Assembly (NCBI GenBank): GCA_018679695.1
Contig: JAHHKH010000254.1
Location: 5,307 to 69,306 of the forward strand
Direction: 5' to 3'
Length of the DNA: 64,000 bases
Origin: Maribacter sp.
GTDB lineage: Bacteria > Bacteroidota > Bacteroidia > Flavobacteriales > Flavobacteriaceae
Under the pieces are notes generated by a model. It saw only the letters and a program-made list of their open reading frames with translations, had not been told where the DNA came from and did not search any database. Positions within the stretch are counted from its first letter, which is position 1, and every line of letters begins with the position of its first letter. The position numbers and the translations under genes were made by a program. Positions 36,207 to 46,035 of this stretch are shown here, piece by piece.

Positions 36207-37064
36207 ATGAATGTATTTATAATCGGTATCGGATTAATTGGGGGTTCTATGGCCAAGGACATTAAGAGGCTGTACCCACATTCCACCATTTATGGGATTG
36301 ATAGCAATCCATCCCATTTAGAGGAGGCGATGGCTTTGGATTTAATTGATGTAAAGGCAAGTTATGATGATTTGGATAAGGCCAATGTCGTTATCGTGAG
36401 TATTCCAGTGGATGGAATAGTAACAGAAATTCCTAAAATTCTAGAGGAAATTAATGAGGAATGCGTGGTCTTTGACGCTGGTTCGACAAAAGCTACTTTG
36501 TGCAAAGGCTTGGAAGACCATCCTAAAAGGCGCAATTTTTTGGCTTGCCATCCCATTGCCGGTACCGAGTTTTCAGGTCCTTCAGCTGCAATTGACCAAT
36601 TGTTTCAGGGTAAGACCAATATTATATGCGAAATTGAAAAGACCGCCTTCAAGCTTCAGGAAAAGGCATTGGAACTATTTCAACAAATGGGAATGCGAAT
36701 CAGATATATGAATCCGGAAGCACATGACAAACACATTGCATATGTTTCCCATTTATCACACATAAGCTCTTTCATGTTGGGTAAAACGGTTATAGAAAAG
36801 GAAAAAAATGAACGTGATATCTTTGACATGGCAGGTAGTGGTTTTGAAAGTACGGTACGTTTGGCCAAGAGCTCACCAGCTATGTGGACGCCTATTTTTA
36901 AGCAGAACAAGGAGAATGTGATAGAGACCTTGGAAGAGTATATCCAAAATTTGGAGGATTTTAGGCAATTGTTACTGGAGGACGATTACAGGGGTATTTA
37001 TAATGAAATGAACAATACGAATAAAATAAAGAAAATATTAAAAGGAATACCATTAAATAAATAA
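36207..37064 (+). CDS. tyrA: Prephenate dehydrogenase
   Basis: Oxidative decarboxylation of prephenate to 4-hydroxyphenylpyruvate for Tyr. The 285 residues have the nucleotide-binding GIGLIGGSMAKDI at the N-terminus, FDAGSTKATLC, CHPIAGTEFSGPSAA and YVSHLSHISSFML, the standard TyrA signatures. There is no ACT domain or chorismate mutase fused. It follows the aminotransferase by 52 bases in the operon. Confidence 0.94.
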   Translation: MNVFIIGIGLIGGSMAKDIKRLYPHSTIYGIDSNPSHLEEAMALDLIDVKASYDDLDKANVVIVSIPVDGIVTEIPKILEEINEECVVFDAGSTKATLCKGLEDHPKRRNFLACHPIAGTEFSGPSAAIDQLFQGKTNIICEIEKTAFKLQEKALELFQQMGMRIRYMNPEAHDKHIAYVSHLSHISSFMLGKTVIEKEKNERDIFDMAGSGFESTVRLAKSSPAMWTPIFKQNKENVIETLEEYIQNLEDFRQLLLEDDYRGIYNEMNNTNKIKKILKGIPLNK

Positions 37065-37076
37065 TAGGATACTAAA

Positions 37077-38159
37077 ATGGAGAATTCAAAACAAATGAGA
37101 ACATGGTTAGATGATTTAGGATTAGATCATCCTTTGGTAATCGCAGGACCATGTAGTGCGGAAACCGAAGAACAGGTCTTAAAGATAGCACATGAGCTAA
37201 AAGATACCGATGTTAACTATTATCGTGCTGGTATATGGAAACCGCGTACACGCCCAGGTAACTTTGAGGGAGTCGGAGCCCTGGGTCTCAAATGGTTGCA
37301 AAAAGTAAAGGAGGAAACAGGATTGAAGACGGCTACTGAGGTTGCCAATAGGGCACATGTAGAATTGGCTCTTGAGCATGACATAGATTTGTTATGGGTC
37401 GGTGCTCGCTCCACAGTTAGTCCTTTCATAGTTCAGGAAATTGCGGAAGCCTTAAAAGGCACTGATAAAATTGTTTTGGTCAAAAATCCTGTGAATCCCG
37501 ATTTATCATTATGGCTAGGTGCAGTGGAAAGAATGTATAGTTCGGATGTTAAAAAACTGGGAGTGATCCATAGGGGATTTTCGACCTACGAAAAATCCAA
37601 ATATAGAAATATCCCCGAATGGCAGCTTGCGATTGAATTGCAGACCAAATTCCCCGATTTACCCTTAATAAATGATCCATCGCACATTACCGGTAATAGG
37701 AATATGATATTCGATGTTTCACAAACGGCGTTGGATCTCAATTACGATGGCTTGATTATTGAAACCCATCATGATCCAGAAAATGCATGGAGTGATGCGG
37801 CCCAGCAAGTAACTCCAAAGACCTTAGTTCAGATCATGAAAGATTTGCGTATTAGAAAAGAGACCGATGAAGAAGCGGAATACAATAACAAGCTTAGTAA
37901 TCTGCGGGCACAAATTGATATTATAGATAATCAATTGATCGACACTCTTGGGAAGCGAATGAAGGTTTCCGATGGTATTGGGGAGCTCAAAAAACAAAGG
38001 AATGTGGCAGTGCTACAAAGCAATCGTTGGAACCAGATACTCGGCGCCATGATATTGGAAGGAGAATCAAAAGGATTGAGCGAGGAGTTCGTGCTTAAAA
38101 TGTTCAAGGCCATTCACCAAGAATCGATCAACCATCAAGAAAAGATCATGCAGTCTTAA
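37077..38159 (+). CDS. Bifunctional DAHP synthase / chorismate mutase
   Basis: A 360-residue protein with an N-terminal 3-deoxy-7-phosphoheptulonate synthase of the KDO8P-synthase-like class (VIAGPCSAETEEQVL, YRAGIWKPRTRPGNFEG, LIIETHHDPENAWSDA). The C-terminal AroQ-type chorismate mutase spans about residues 270-350 (LRAQIDIIDNQLIDTLGKRM, LQSNRWNQIL). It supplies the first shikimate step and the branch to prephenate, so this operon holds both ends of the Phe/Tyr route. A fused mutase often acts as the regulatory domain of this synthase class. A terminator follows immediately. Confidence 0.95.
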   Translation: MENSKQMRTWLDDLGLDHPLVIAGPCSAETEEQVLKIAHELKDTDVNYYRAGIWKPRTRPGNFEGVGALGLKWLQKVKEETGLKTATEVANRAHVELALEHDIDLLWVGARSTVSPFIVQEIAEALKGTDKIVLVKNPVNPDLSLWLGAVERMYSSDVKKLGVIHRGFSTYEKSKYRNIPEWQLAIELQTKFPDLPLINDPSHITGNRNMIFDVSQTALDLNYDGLIIETHHDPENAWSDAAQQVTPKTLVQIMKDLRIRKETDEEAEYNNKLSNLRAQIDIIDNQLIDTLGKRMKVSDGIGELKKQRNVAVLQSNRWNQILGAMILEGESKGLSEEFVLKMFKAIHQESINHQEKIMQS

Positions 38160-38160
38160 A

Positions 38161-38193
38161 AAAAGAATCCCGATAATTATCGGGATTCTTTTT
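38161..38193 (+). terminator. Terminator of the aromatic amino acid operon
   Basis: AAAAGAATCCCGATAA (38161-38176) is perfectly inverted at 38177-38192 and followed by T. It begins 2 bases after the DAHP synthase stop. Confidence 0.9.
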
Positions 38194-38252
38194 ACAAAAC
38201 TGTAACATTCATTCTTGATTTTAATCTTTACATAAATCAAAAGAGAATAACA

Positions 38253-38927
38253 ATGAAAAAAGTACTTTTCCTTTTCGCGGTAATAAGTTCATTGACCGCT
38301 TCAGCTCAAAGAATGATAGATAAAGAAGTCGGTGACTTTAATAAAATAAAAATCTTCGATTTAATAGAGGTAAATCTCATCAAATCAGATGAAAATAGGA
38401 TTACGATAAAAGGCGAAAATGTATATGACATTAAAGTTGTGAATTCCGACGGCATTCTGAAGTTGAGAATGCAATTAGACAAGAAGTTCACAGGTGAGGA
38501 TACCTTCATAGAAGTTTTTTATAAGCATTTGGATGTTATTGATGGCAATGAGGGTGCAAAAATCGTTTGCAACGAACTGATCAAGCAAGACCATCTAGAA
38601 TTACGATCCCAAGAGGGAGCCCAAATTAAGGCAGGGCTTGATGTCTTTGATTTAGAGGTTCGTGCGGTTACAGGAGGTATCGTGGAAGCTTCCGGATTAG
38701 CTGAAAATCAATGGATTGTTTTGAATACAGGGGGTATTTTTGAAGGTCGTGAGCTTAAAACTTCAAATACAGACATTAAGATTACTGCTGCAGGCGAAGC
38801 CGAAATCTATGCGTCGGATAAGGTCGATATTAATGTAAAAGCAGGGGGGGATGTATATGTTTACGGGAATCCTAAGGATATAAACAAGAAAACCCTGGCC
38901 GGAGGTAGGGTTTATATAAAAGACTAG
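38253..38927 (+). CDS. Head-GIN (DUF2807) domain secreted protein
   Basis: A 224-residue exported protein with signal peptide MKKVLFLFAVISSLTASAQ. It has a repetitive beta-rich body of the head-GIN type (DFNKIKIFDLIEVNLIKSDE, GDVYVYGNPKDINKKTLAGG). It lacks a lipobox, unlike the relative at 31817. It appears to be monocistronic, between two strong terminators. Function unknown. Confidence 0.8.
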   Translation: MKKVLFLFAVISSLTASAQRMIDKEVGDFNKIKIFDLIEVNLIKSDENRITIKGENVYDIKVVNSDGILKLRMQLDKKFTGEDTFIEVFYKHLDVIDGNEGAKIVCNELIKQDHLELRSQEGAQIKAGLDVFDLEVRAVTGGIVEASGLAENQWIVLNTGGIFEGRELKTSNTDIKITAAGEAEIYASDKVDINVKAGGDVYVYGNPKDINKKTLAGGRVYIKD

Positions 38928-38932
38928 GCAAT

Positions 38933-38962
38933 AAAAAATCCCGGCCATGGCCGGGATTTTTT
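38933..38962. terminator. Bidirectional terminator (30-base perfect palindrome)
   Basis: AAAAAATCCCGGCC and GGCCGGGATTTTTT flank a CATG or AT centre. It serves the convergent genes at 38253 and 38966. Confidence 0.9.
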
Positions 38963-38965
38963 ATT

Positions 38966-39406
38966 TTATCTCTTAAATATATATCGGGTAATAAAAATAC
39001 CTTGACCATCTCCTTTTCCTCCTTCACTTTCCACAGCACTCGTTACAAAAGCCAATTCCCAACCCTCAGCGATCATCGTATTTATTTTTGACGTGATTAT
39101 AGCATCATTCGCGGCAATATTCTGAAAGCGAATACCACCAATGTTATAGAAATTCAACAATTTAGTTTCCTCAAAATTCTTAACACGAATTTCTTGTCTT
39201 TTAGACTTGTTTCTAGTGTTGTCTTCTTCAGTTTGAATACTTGAGAATTCCTTATAATCTTTATCTTCCAAGGCGCTGATGATCCTTGATCTTCCCAAAC
39301 CATTAGGTACAATTGATTCTACACTGGTAATTACCTTAAATTCTTGGGCGCTAAGTTCAAAAGACATTAGGCATAGGAGGCCTACAAAAAGAAATAGTTT
39401 TTTCAT
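38966..39406 (-). CDS. Secreted hypothetical protein with DUF4177-like C-terminus
   Basis: I do not recognise this 146-residue protein with certainty. It has a signal peptide (MKKLFLFVGLLCLMSFELSAQ), a charged middle (EEDNTRNKSKRQEIRVKNF) and an end NTMIAEGWELAFVTSAV to FITRYIFKR that resembles the small DUF4177 fold. It is divergent from rsgA and shares a terminator with the head-GIN gene. No function can be given. Confidence 0.65.
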   Translation of the reverse strand: MKKLFLFVGLLCLMSFELSAQEFKVITSVESIVPNGLGRSRIISALEDKDYKEFSSIQTEEDNTRNKSKRQEIRVKNFEETKLLNFYNIGGIRFQNIAANDAIITSKINTMIAEGWELAFVTSAVESEGGKGDGQGIFITRYIFKR

Positions 39407-39503
39407 GTTTAAATGTTTAGATGTTATTTATGGTCTAAATATAAGTCAATTGTTATGAAGAAATATCGTTATTTTGTGTGAATCGCTTACTCCAATGTAT
39501 TAA

Positions 39504-40454
39504 ATGAAGGGCATTGTTTATAAATCAACAGGAAGTTGGTATACTGTTAAATCCACAGAAGGGGATTTTTATGAATGTCGTATTAAAGGTAAATTTCGCA
39601 TAAAAGGAATAAAAAGCACTAATCCTGTTGCCGTTGGTGATAAGGTTGAATTTCAAATTGAGCATATTGGCGATGAAACCATAGGCGTGATATCGACAAT
39701 AGAGGATAGAAAGAATTATATCATTCGAAAGTCGGTCAAACTTTCAAAACAAACCCATATTATTGCGGCTAACCTTGATCAAGTTTTTTTATTGATTACG
39801 CTTAAAAACCCTAAAACCTATACTATTTTCATTGATCGATTCCTAGCGACTGCGGAAGCATATGATATACCTGCCATCTTATTGTTCAATAAAATTGACA
39901 GTTATAATGAAGAAGAATTGTTGGAAGTAAGATACTTGGCAGACCTATATCGAAAGATAGGATATACCTGTATCGGTATTTCTGCCATTACCAGCAAGAA
40001 TGTTGATAAGGTAAAGGAATTGATGTTAGGTAAAACAAGCATGTTTTCCGGGAACTCTGGTGTGGGCAAATCCACATTGATCAATGCTTTGGAGCCAACA
40101 TTGAATATAAAGACCACTGAAATCTCGGAACAACATCTACAAGGCCAACACACTACTACTTTTGCAGAAATGTTCGACTTGAGTTTTGACGCTCGAATCA
40201 TAGACACACCAGGCATTAGGGGTTTTGGTATTTTCGACATGGAAAAGGATGAAATAGGTGACTATTTCCCAGAGTTCTTTAAGCTGAAAAGTGAATGCAA
40301 ATTCAATAATTGTCTTCATTTAGATGAACCTAAATGTGGAGTAAAGCAAGCACTTGAGAATAATGAGGTGGCTTGGAGTAGGTACAAGAGTTATGTGCAG
40401 ATGATTACCGGTGAAGATGATACCTACAGAATTGATAATTTTGGTGACAATTAA
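39504..40454 (+). CDS. rsgA: Small ribosomal subunit biogenesis GTPase RsgA
   Basis: Circularly permuted GTPase that checks late 30S maturation. The 316 residues show an OB-fold N-terminus, then the G motifs in permuted order: FNKID, GNSGVGKSTLINAL, DTPGIRGFG. The C-terminal zinc knuckle is CKFNNCLHLDEPKC. It is followed by dtd after 39 bases. Confidence 0.96.
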   Translation: MKGIVYKSTGSWYTVKSTEGDFYECRIKGKFRIKGIKSTNPVAVGDKVEFQIEHIGDETIGVISTIEDRKNYIIRKSVKLSKQTHIIAANLDQVFLLITLKNPKTYTIFIDRFLATAEAYDIPAILLFNKIDSYNEEELLEVRYLADLYRKIGYTCIGISAITSKNVDKVKELMLGKTSMFSGNSGVGKSTLINALEPTLNIKTTEISEQHLQGQHTTTFAEMFDLSFDARIIDTPGIRGFGIFDMEKDEIGDYFPEFFKLKSECKFNNCLHLDEPKCGVKQALENNEVAWSRYKSYVQMITGEDDTYRIDNFGDN

Positions 40455-40493
40455 TAGCATAATCATCCTGTTTTTTAATTTGCGAATCGCATT

Positions 40494-40946
40494 ATGAGAG
40501 CTGTAGTTCAAAGAGTTTCAAAGGCAAGTGTTACCGTCGAGGAAAAAACCATCTCAAAAATGGGGAATGGTCTGCTTATTTTTTTAGGAATTGTAAATGA
40601 GGATTCTAAAGAAGACATAGAATGGCTTTCACGAAAAATTACGAACCTTCGTATATTCAATGATAGCGAAGGGGTAATGAACAAGTCATTGATTGAGATT
40701 GATGGGGAGGCCATTATTGTAAGTCAGTTTACCTTACATGCCTCAACAAAAAAAGGAAATAGACCATCGTACTTAGAGGCTGCCAAACCAAATATTGCAA
40801 TTCCAGTATACGAACAATTTGTACTTCAGTTAGAGCATGATTTAGGAAAAAAAGTGGGCGCAGGTGTTTTCGGGGCCGATATGAAAGTTGATTTATTGAA
40901 CGATGGTCCTGTGACTCTAATAATTGACACAAAAAAAAGGGAATAA
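40494..40946 (+). CDS. dtd: D-aminoacyl-tRNA deacylase
   Basis: Removes D-amino acids from mischarged tRNA. At 150 residues it is typical length, starting MRAVVQRVSKASVTVEEK, with the active-site SQFTLHASTKKGNRPSY and the Gly-cisPro motif NDGPVTLIID. Its stop codon shares one base with the next start, so translation is coupled. Confidence 0.96.
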   Translation: MRAVVQRVSKASVTVEEKTISKMGNGLLIFLGIVNEDSKEDIEWLSRKITNLRIFNDSEGVMNKSLIEIDGEAIIVSQFTLHASTKKGNRPSYLEAAKPNIAIPVYEQFVLQLEHDLGKKVGAGVFGADMKVDLLNDGPVTLIIDTKKRE

Positions 40947-41272
40947 TGAGCATACAAAAAGCACAACAGGAGGTAGATAATTGGATCAAAGAACATGGCG
41001 TACGCTATTTTAATGAACTTACCAATATGGCCCAACTTACAGAGGAAGTTGGTGAAGTCGCCCGTATTATAGCACGTAGATACGGTGAACAAAGCGAAAA
41101 AGAATCGGATAAAGACAAGGATTTGGGTGAGGAATTGGCAGATGTGCTTTTCGTGGTACTTTGCTTAGCTAACCAAACGGGAGTTGATCTGCAAGAGGCA
41201 TTCGATAAAAAATTAAAACTTAAGGCCAAACGTGATCATGAAAGGCATCGGCGTAATGAAAAACTCAAATAG
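40946..41272 (+). CDS. MazG-like nucleotide pyrophosphohydrolase
   Basis: A 108-residue all-alpha NTP pyrophosphatase of the MazG/dUTPase superfamily: LTEEVGEVARIIARRYGEQ and DLGEELADVLFVVLCLANQTGVDL hold the ExxE and ExxD metal sites. It probably cleans non-canonical nucleotides. It overlaps dtd by one base and precedes aroA by 36 bases. Confidence 0.9.
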   Translation: MSIQKAQQEVDNWIKEHGVRYFNELTNMAQLTEEVGEVARIIARRYGEQSEKESDKDKDLGEELADVLFVVLCLANQTGVDLQEAFDKKLKLKAKRDHERHRRNEKLK

Positions 41273-41308
41273 TAGTATATTTGAGCTTTCTTTGTAAATA
41301 CGCAAATC

Positions 41309-42538
41309 TTGAAGCTACATCTTGCTGGTCCGCCCAGTTCTCTGTTTAATTCCAACATTCAAATCACAGGTTCCAAAAGTGAGTCAAATCGTTTGCTCTT
41401 GTTGCAAGCTTTGTATCCCAATATTTCAATTCAAAACCTATCGAATTCAGACGATGCGGATGTGATGCGCAAAGGCTTAAAGATTTCCGAGGGTGTTATC
41501 GATATTCACCATGCAGGCACGGCAATGCGTTTTCTAACGGGTTATTATGCCTCTCAAGAGGGCAAGACCGTAACCTTGACCGGTTCACAGCGCATGACCG
41601 AGCGGCCCGTGAAAATTTTGGTCGATGCATTACTTGCCTTGGGGGCAGAAATAGAATATGTGAATGCTGTCGGCTATCCACCGTTGAGGATAAAGGGAAA
41701 GAAACTAACCAAAAATAAAGTCAGCTTACCTGCCAATATTAGTAGTCAATATATTTCATCATTATTACTCATTGCGCCTAGCTTGGAAAACGGTTTGGAA
41801 CTTGAATTAATGGGGGAAATTACGTCTGTACCCTATATTAAAATGACCTTGGCACTGCTAGATCAAATTGGCATTTCGACATCGTTCAATGGTAATGTGA
41901 TTCAGGTGCAACCAAAATATACAGTAGCGGATTGCACGATTGTAGTTGAATCCGATTGGAGTTCCGCATCTTATTTTTATAGCATAGTTGCCTTGAGTGA
42001 AATTGGCTCTGAAATTAAATTGGAATCCTATAAAAAACATAGTTTACAGGGAGATAGTGTTCTTGCACATATATACAGGGATTTTGGTGTGGAGACCTCT
42101 TTTTCAACTAATGAAATTGTATTGAAAAAAGTGAGGAAATGTGAACTTGATGCTATAACATGTGATTTATCAAATGCCCCGGATATTGCACAAACCATGG
42201 CAGTTACGTGTCTTGGATTGGGTGTTGGATGTGAACTTACAGGCTTACATACACTAAAAATAAAAGAAACCGATAGGTTGGAAGCCATGCAAATTGAGCT
42301 TTCTAAATTCGGGGCAAAGGTTGTAGTAACCGACAAGATCCTACGTTTGGCCCCAACTCAAGAGCTAGTATCCGAAGTAGCGGTAAATACATATAACGAT
42401 CACAGAATGGCAATGGCATTTGGTCCTTTGGCATTAAAAACATCCTTAATAATCAATGATGCTGAGGTAGTTTCAAAATCGTATCCTGATTTTTGGGATG
42501 ATCTTGAAAAACTGCGTTTTCAGCTTCGAAAAGTATAA
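41309..42538 (+). CDS. aroA: 3-phosphoshikimate 1-carboxyvinyltransferase (EPSP synthase)
   Basis: Sixth shikimate step. The 409 residues contain ITGSKSESNRLLLLQAL, HHAGTAMRFLTGYYA, TGSQRMTERPV and NTYNDHRMAMAF. The start is the TTG at 41309: no ATG or GTG lies between it and the in-frame stop upstream, and the first internal ATG would remove the conserved KSESNR site. It lies about 3 kb after the phe/tyr operon, apart from it, and follows the rsgA-dtd-mazG run. Confidence 0.93.
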   Translation: MKLHLAGPPSSLFNSNIQITGSKSESNRLLLLQALYPNISIQNLSNSDDADVMRKGLKISEGVIDIHHAGTAMRFLTGYYASQEGKTVTLTGSQRMTERPVKILVDALLALGAEIEYVNAVGYPPLRIKGKKLTKNKVSLPANISSQYISSLLLIAPSLENGLELELMGEITSVPYIKMTLALLDQIGISTSFNGNVIQVQPKYTVADCTIVVESDWSSASYFYSIVALSEIGSEIKLESYKKHSLQGDSVLAHIYRDFGVETSFSTNEIVLKKVRKCELDAITCDLSNAPDIAQTMAVTCLGLGVGCELTGLHTLKIKETDRLEAMQIELSKFGAKVVVTDKILRLAPTQELVSEVAVNTYNDHRMAMAFGPLALKTSLIINDAEVVSKSYPDFWDDLEKLRFQLRKV

Positions 42539-42561
42539 TTCTTATTTAATTAACGATTTAC

Positions 42562-42593
42562 TTGACATCCCCTATATCGAGGTTGTATATTTG
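42562..42593 (+). promoter_or_regulatory. Promoter of queA (TTG-N21-TATATTTG)
   Basis: TTG at 42562-42564 and TATATTTG at 42586-42593, an exact TAnnTTTG, with a spacer inside the usual 17-23 range. The transcript would start about 40 bases before the queA ATG. Confidence 0.65.
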
Positions 42594-42636
42594 CAGCCGC
42601 AAAATTTTGTAAATAAAAAACTATAATTACTACCAA

Positions 42637-43686
42637 ATGAAATTATCACACTTCAATTTTGAGCTTCCTAATGACTTATTGGCTGAATATCCTGCTGAGA
42701 ATAGGGACGAATCCAAGCTAATGGTCATCCATAGGGAAACAGGTAAAATTGAACATAAGATGTTCAAAGATTTGATCAACTATTTTGAAGAAGGTGATGT
42801 CATGGTATTGAACAATACGAAGGTTTTTCCTGCGAGGTTATACGGCAATAAAGAAAAGACAGGGGCACGAATTGAGGTGTTCTTACTTCGGGAACTTAAT
42901 GAAGAGCAACGTCTATGGGATGTTTTGGTAGACCCCGCCCGTAAAATACGTATTGGCAATAAGCTATATTTTGGGGAAGATGAAAGCCTGGTCGCTGAAG
43001 TTATTGACAATACCACATCCAGAGGAAGAACATTGCGTTTTTTATATGATGGATCGTATACCGATTTTAGAAGAAAGCTTCGCGAATTAGGCGAAACTCC
43101 CCTACCTAAATACATTAAAAGGGATGTGGAACCTGAAGATGAAGAACGATACCAAACCATTTATGCCAAGCATGAAGGTGCCGTTGCTGCACCAACTGCT
43201 GGACTTCATTTTTCAAAGCACCTGTTGAAACGATTGGAAATAAAAGGGATTGATTTTGCTGAGGTGACACTTCATGTTGGTTTGGGTACTTTTAATCCGG
43301 TTGAAGTAGAGGATTTGTCCAAACACAAAATGGATAGCGAGGAACTGATTATTGATGAAAAAGCTACAGAAATAGTAAATCAAGCAAAAAGGAATAAACG
43401 CAAAGTTTGTGCAGTGGGCACAACAGCTATGCGTGGATTGGAAAGTGCTGTTTCCTCAGAACAGACCTTGAATACATTCAATGGGTGGACGAACAAGTTC
43501 GTTTTCCCTCCTTATGATTTCAGCATAGCAAATTGTATGGTGACCAATTTTCACTTACCAAAATCTACCTTATTGATGATGGTATCTGCTTTTATTGGCC
43601 ATGATTTAATGAAAAGAGCATATAAAGAAGCGATTTTGGAGGGCTATAAGTTTTATTCTTATGGTGATGCCATGTTGATCATATAG
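42637..43686 (+). CDS. queA: tRNA preQ1(34) S-adenosylmethionine ribosyltransferase-isomerase
   Basis: Transfers the ribosyl group of SAM to preQ1 in tRNA during queuosine synthesis. The 349 residues include [57 protein letters not shown] and [18 protein letters not shown]. It stands alone, with its own promoter and terminator; no other queuosine gene is in view. Confidence 0.97.
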   Translation: MKLSHFNFELPNDLLAEYPAENRDESKLMVIHRETGKIEHKMFKDLINYFEEGDVMVLNNTKVFPARLYGNKEKTGARIEVFLLRELNEEQRLWDVLVDPARKIRIGNKLYFGEDESLVAEVIDNTTSRGRTLRFLYDGSYTDFRRKLRELGETPLPKYIKRDVEPEDEERYQTIYAKHEGAVAAPTAGLHFSKHLLKRLEIKGIDFAEVTLHVGLGTFNPVEVEDLSKHKMDSEELIIDEKATEIVNQAKRNKRKVCAVGTTAMRGLESAVSSEQTLNTFNGWTNKFVFPPYDFSIANCMVTNFHLPKSTLLMMVSAFIGHDLMKRAYKEAILEGYKFYSYGDAMLII

Positions 43687-43754
43687 CTTATGTCTTTTGC
43701 CAATCCCGTATGGAAGTTATAGGAGCGGTAGGTATGGACAGGATGAAAAGAAGT

Positions 43755-43796
43755 AAAATCCCACTTTATCGATGATTATTGAAAGTGGGATTTTTT
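43755..43796 (+). terminator. Terminator after queA
   Basis: AAAATCCCACTTT (43755-43767) pairs with AAAGTGGGATTTT (43782-43794), with a T run. It ends 20 bases before rlmN. Confidence 0.9.
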
Positions 43797-43815
43797 ATTG
43801 TGGTTTTTGAAATGT

Positions 43816-44862
43816 ATGGAAGAGCAAATACAGAGGAAAGATATTAGGGCATTGACCTTAGATCAATTGCGCGACTTTTTTGTCATGAAAGGGGATAAGG
43901 CTTTTAGAGGCAATCAGGTATATGAATGGCTTTGGCAGAAATCTGCACATTCCTTTGAAACGATGACCAACATCTCTAAAGAAACCCGTAATCTTTTAAC
44001 TTCCAATTTTGTAATAAATCATATCAAAGTCGATCAAATACAACGCAGTGAAGACGGTACAATAAAAAATGCTGTTCGTTTGCATGATGATCTCGTGGTT
44101 GAATCTGTACTCATACCGACCCGAACAAGAACAACGGCTTGCGTATCAAGTCAAGTAGGATGTAGCTTAGACTGCCATTTCTGTGCTACGGCCAGATTAA
44201 AGCGTATGCGCAATTTGAATCCCGATGAAATTTTCGATCAGGTAGTTGCCATCGATAATGAAAGCCGGCTATATTTCAACAGACCTCTTAGTAATATTGT
44301 CTTTATGGGTATGGGAGAGCCTTTGATGAACTATAACAACGTCTTGAAGGCCATAGAAAAGATTACCTCCAAAGAAGGATTGGGAATGTCTCCAAGGAGA
44401 ATCACTGTTTCGACTTCGGGTGTACCCAAAATGATAAAAAAAATGGCCGATGAGCAGGTCAAATTCAATCTTGCTGTTTCCTTGCATTCGGCAGTAGATG
44501 AAATACGTACTTCTATTATGCCATTCAATGCAACATTCCCTTTAGTTGATTTAAGGGAAGCCTTACAATATTGGTATAGTAAAACCAAAAGTAGAATTAC
44601 CTATGAATATGTGGTCTGGAAAGGAATCAATGATACCCAAAGCGATGCTGATGCTTTGGTGGATTTCTGTCGTTTTGCCCCATCAAAGGTCAATCTGATC
44701 GAATATAATCCTATTGATGATGATAGGTTTCAACAAGCAAATGAGAAGGCCATAATGATGTATGTTAAAACCCTTGGGAAGAAGGGGATTACAGCTACCG
44801 TTCGCCGTTCTAGGGGCAAGGATATTGATGCCGCATGCGGTCAATTGGCGAATAAGTCATGA
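43816..44862 (+). CDS. rlmN: 23S rRNA (adenine2503-C2)/tRNA(37) methyltransferase RlmN
   Basis: Radical SAM methyltransferase. I choose ATG 43816 (MEEQIQRKDIRALTLDQLRDFF); the TTG at 43798 lies in the T run of the terminator. The radical-SAM cysteines are in CSLDCHFCATA (CxxxCxxC) and the C-terminal methyl-accepting Cys in DAACGQLA. FMGMGEPLMNYNNVL and ISTSGVPK-like VSTSGVPKMI are also present. 348 residues, full length. Confidence 0.96.
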   Translation: MEEQIQRKDIRALTLDQLRDFFVMKGDKAFRGNQVYEWLWQKSAHSFETMTNISKETRNLLTSNFVINHIKVDQIQRSEDGTIKNAVRLHDDLVVESVLIPTRTRTTACVSSQVGCSLDCHFCATARLKRMRNLNPDEIFDQVVAIDNESRLYFNRPLSNIVFMGMGEPLMNYNNVLKAIEKITSKEGLGMSPRRITVSTSGVPKMIKKMADEQVKFNLAVSLHSAVDEIRTSIMPFNATFPLVDLREALQYWYSKTKSRITYEYVVWKGINDTQSDADALVDFCRFAPSKVNLIEYNPIDDDRFQQANEKAIMMYVKTLGKKGITATVRRSRGKDIDAACGQLANKS

Positions 44863-44954
44863 CACTTGTCAATTCGGCTTTTATATTTAGGATGATACCA
44901 TATTATTTTCGCTAAATTTATTGACCAATCCAGGCAAAACAAAAACTAGATTAT

Positions 44955-45932
44955 TTGAAAGTTGTATCTCAAATAAAGGAACCCGTTAATAAGGAAATGG
45001 AACTTTTCGAATCCAAGTTCCGGGAATCCATGTCTTCCAAAGTGGCCCTCCTCAATCGTATTACCTACTATATTGTAAACCGCAAAGGGAAACAAATGCG
45101 ACCAATGTTCGTTTTCTTGACGGCGAAACTTTTGAATAATGGTGAAGTCAATGAACGTACCTATCGTGGCGCATCAATCATAGAATTGATACACACGGCC
45201 AGTTTAGTACATGACGATGTAGTGGATGAAAGTAACAAACGCCGTGGTTTTTTCTCAATAAATGCACTTTGGAAAAACAAGATTGCCGTGTTGGTGGGTG
45301 ATTATCTATTTTCAAAAGGACTTCTATTATCCCTTGATAATGACGATTTTGATCTGTTGAGGATAATCTCAGTTGCAGTACGGGAAATGAGTGAGGGGGA
45401 GTTGCTTCAAATTGAGAAAGCAAGAAGGTTGGATATTGATGAAGAAGTTTATTATGACATAATCCGTCAAAAAACCGCAACCTTGATCGCTGCTTGTTGC
45501 AGTATGGGTGCTTGTTCGGTAAAGCCTGAATCAGATGAGGTGGAGCTCTTCAGAAAATTCGGGGAGTATTGCGGTATGGCTTTTCAGATAAAAGATGACC
45601 TCTTTGATTATGGAGATGAGAAAATAGGTAAACCTACTGGAATAGATATTAAGGAGCAGAAAATGACATTACCTCTAATACATGTACTAAATAACTGCTC
45701 TAAATCCGATAAGCGATGGTTGATCAATTCGGTGAAGAACCATAATCGGGATAAAAAAAGAGTCAAAGAGGTGATTGGGTTTGTAAAAGACCAAGGGGGC
45801 CTTACCTATGCGGAAGCAAAAATGCATGAATTCAAAAAACAGGCATTGGATTTACTGTTTACCTACCCGCAATCGCAATATAGAGACTCCTTGGAACTTA
45901 TGGTGAACTACGTGGTTGATAGAAAAAAATAG
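44955..45932 (+). CDS. Polyprenyl (octaprenyl-type) diphosphate synthase
   Basis: Trans-isoprenyl diphosphate synthase for quinone side chains. It has the two Asp-rich motifs HDDVVDESNKRRG and IKDDLFDYGD, plus RKGKQMRPMFVFLTAKL. At 325 residues it is full length. The start is TTG 44955 followed by AAA, with no ATG nearby upstream. Chain length cannot be read by eye; long-chain (IspB type) is the usual Bacteroidota form. Confidence 0.9.
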   Translation: MKVVSQIKEPVNKEMELFESKFRESMSSKVALLNRITYYIVNRKGKQMRPMFVFLTAKLLNNGEVNERTYRGASIIELIHTASLVHDDVVDESNKRRGFFSINALWKNKIAVLVGDYLFSKGLLLSLDNDDFDLLRIISVAVREMSEGELLQIEKARRLDIDEEVYYDIIRQKTATLIAACCSMGACSVKPESDEVELFRKFGEYCGMAFQIKDDLFDYGDEKIGKPTGIDIKEQKMTLPLIHVLNNCSKSDKRWLINSVKNHNRDKKRVKEVIGFVKDQGGLTYAEAKMHEFKKQALDLLFTYPQSQYRDSLELMVNYVVDRKK

Positions 45933-46035
45933 AATAGTAACCCTTGTTAACCAGTACATTAAAATTATTTATCACTCAATAGGCAACTATTTTCATTTAT
46001 AATGCGTCTATCCTTATAGGAGCCAATTAAACGTT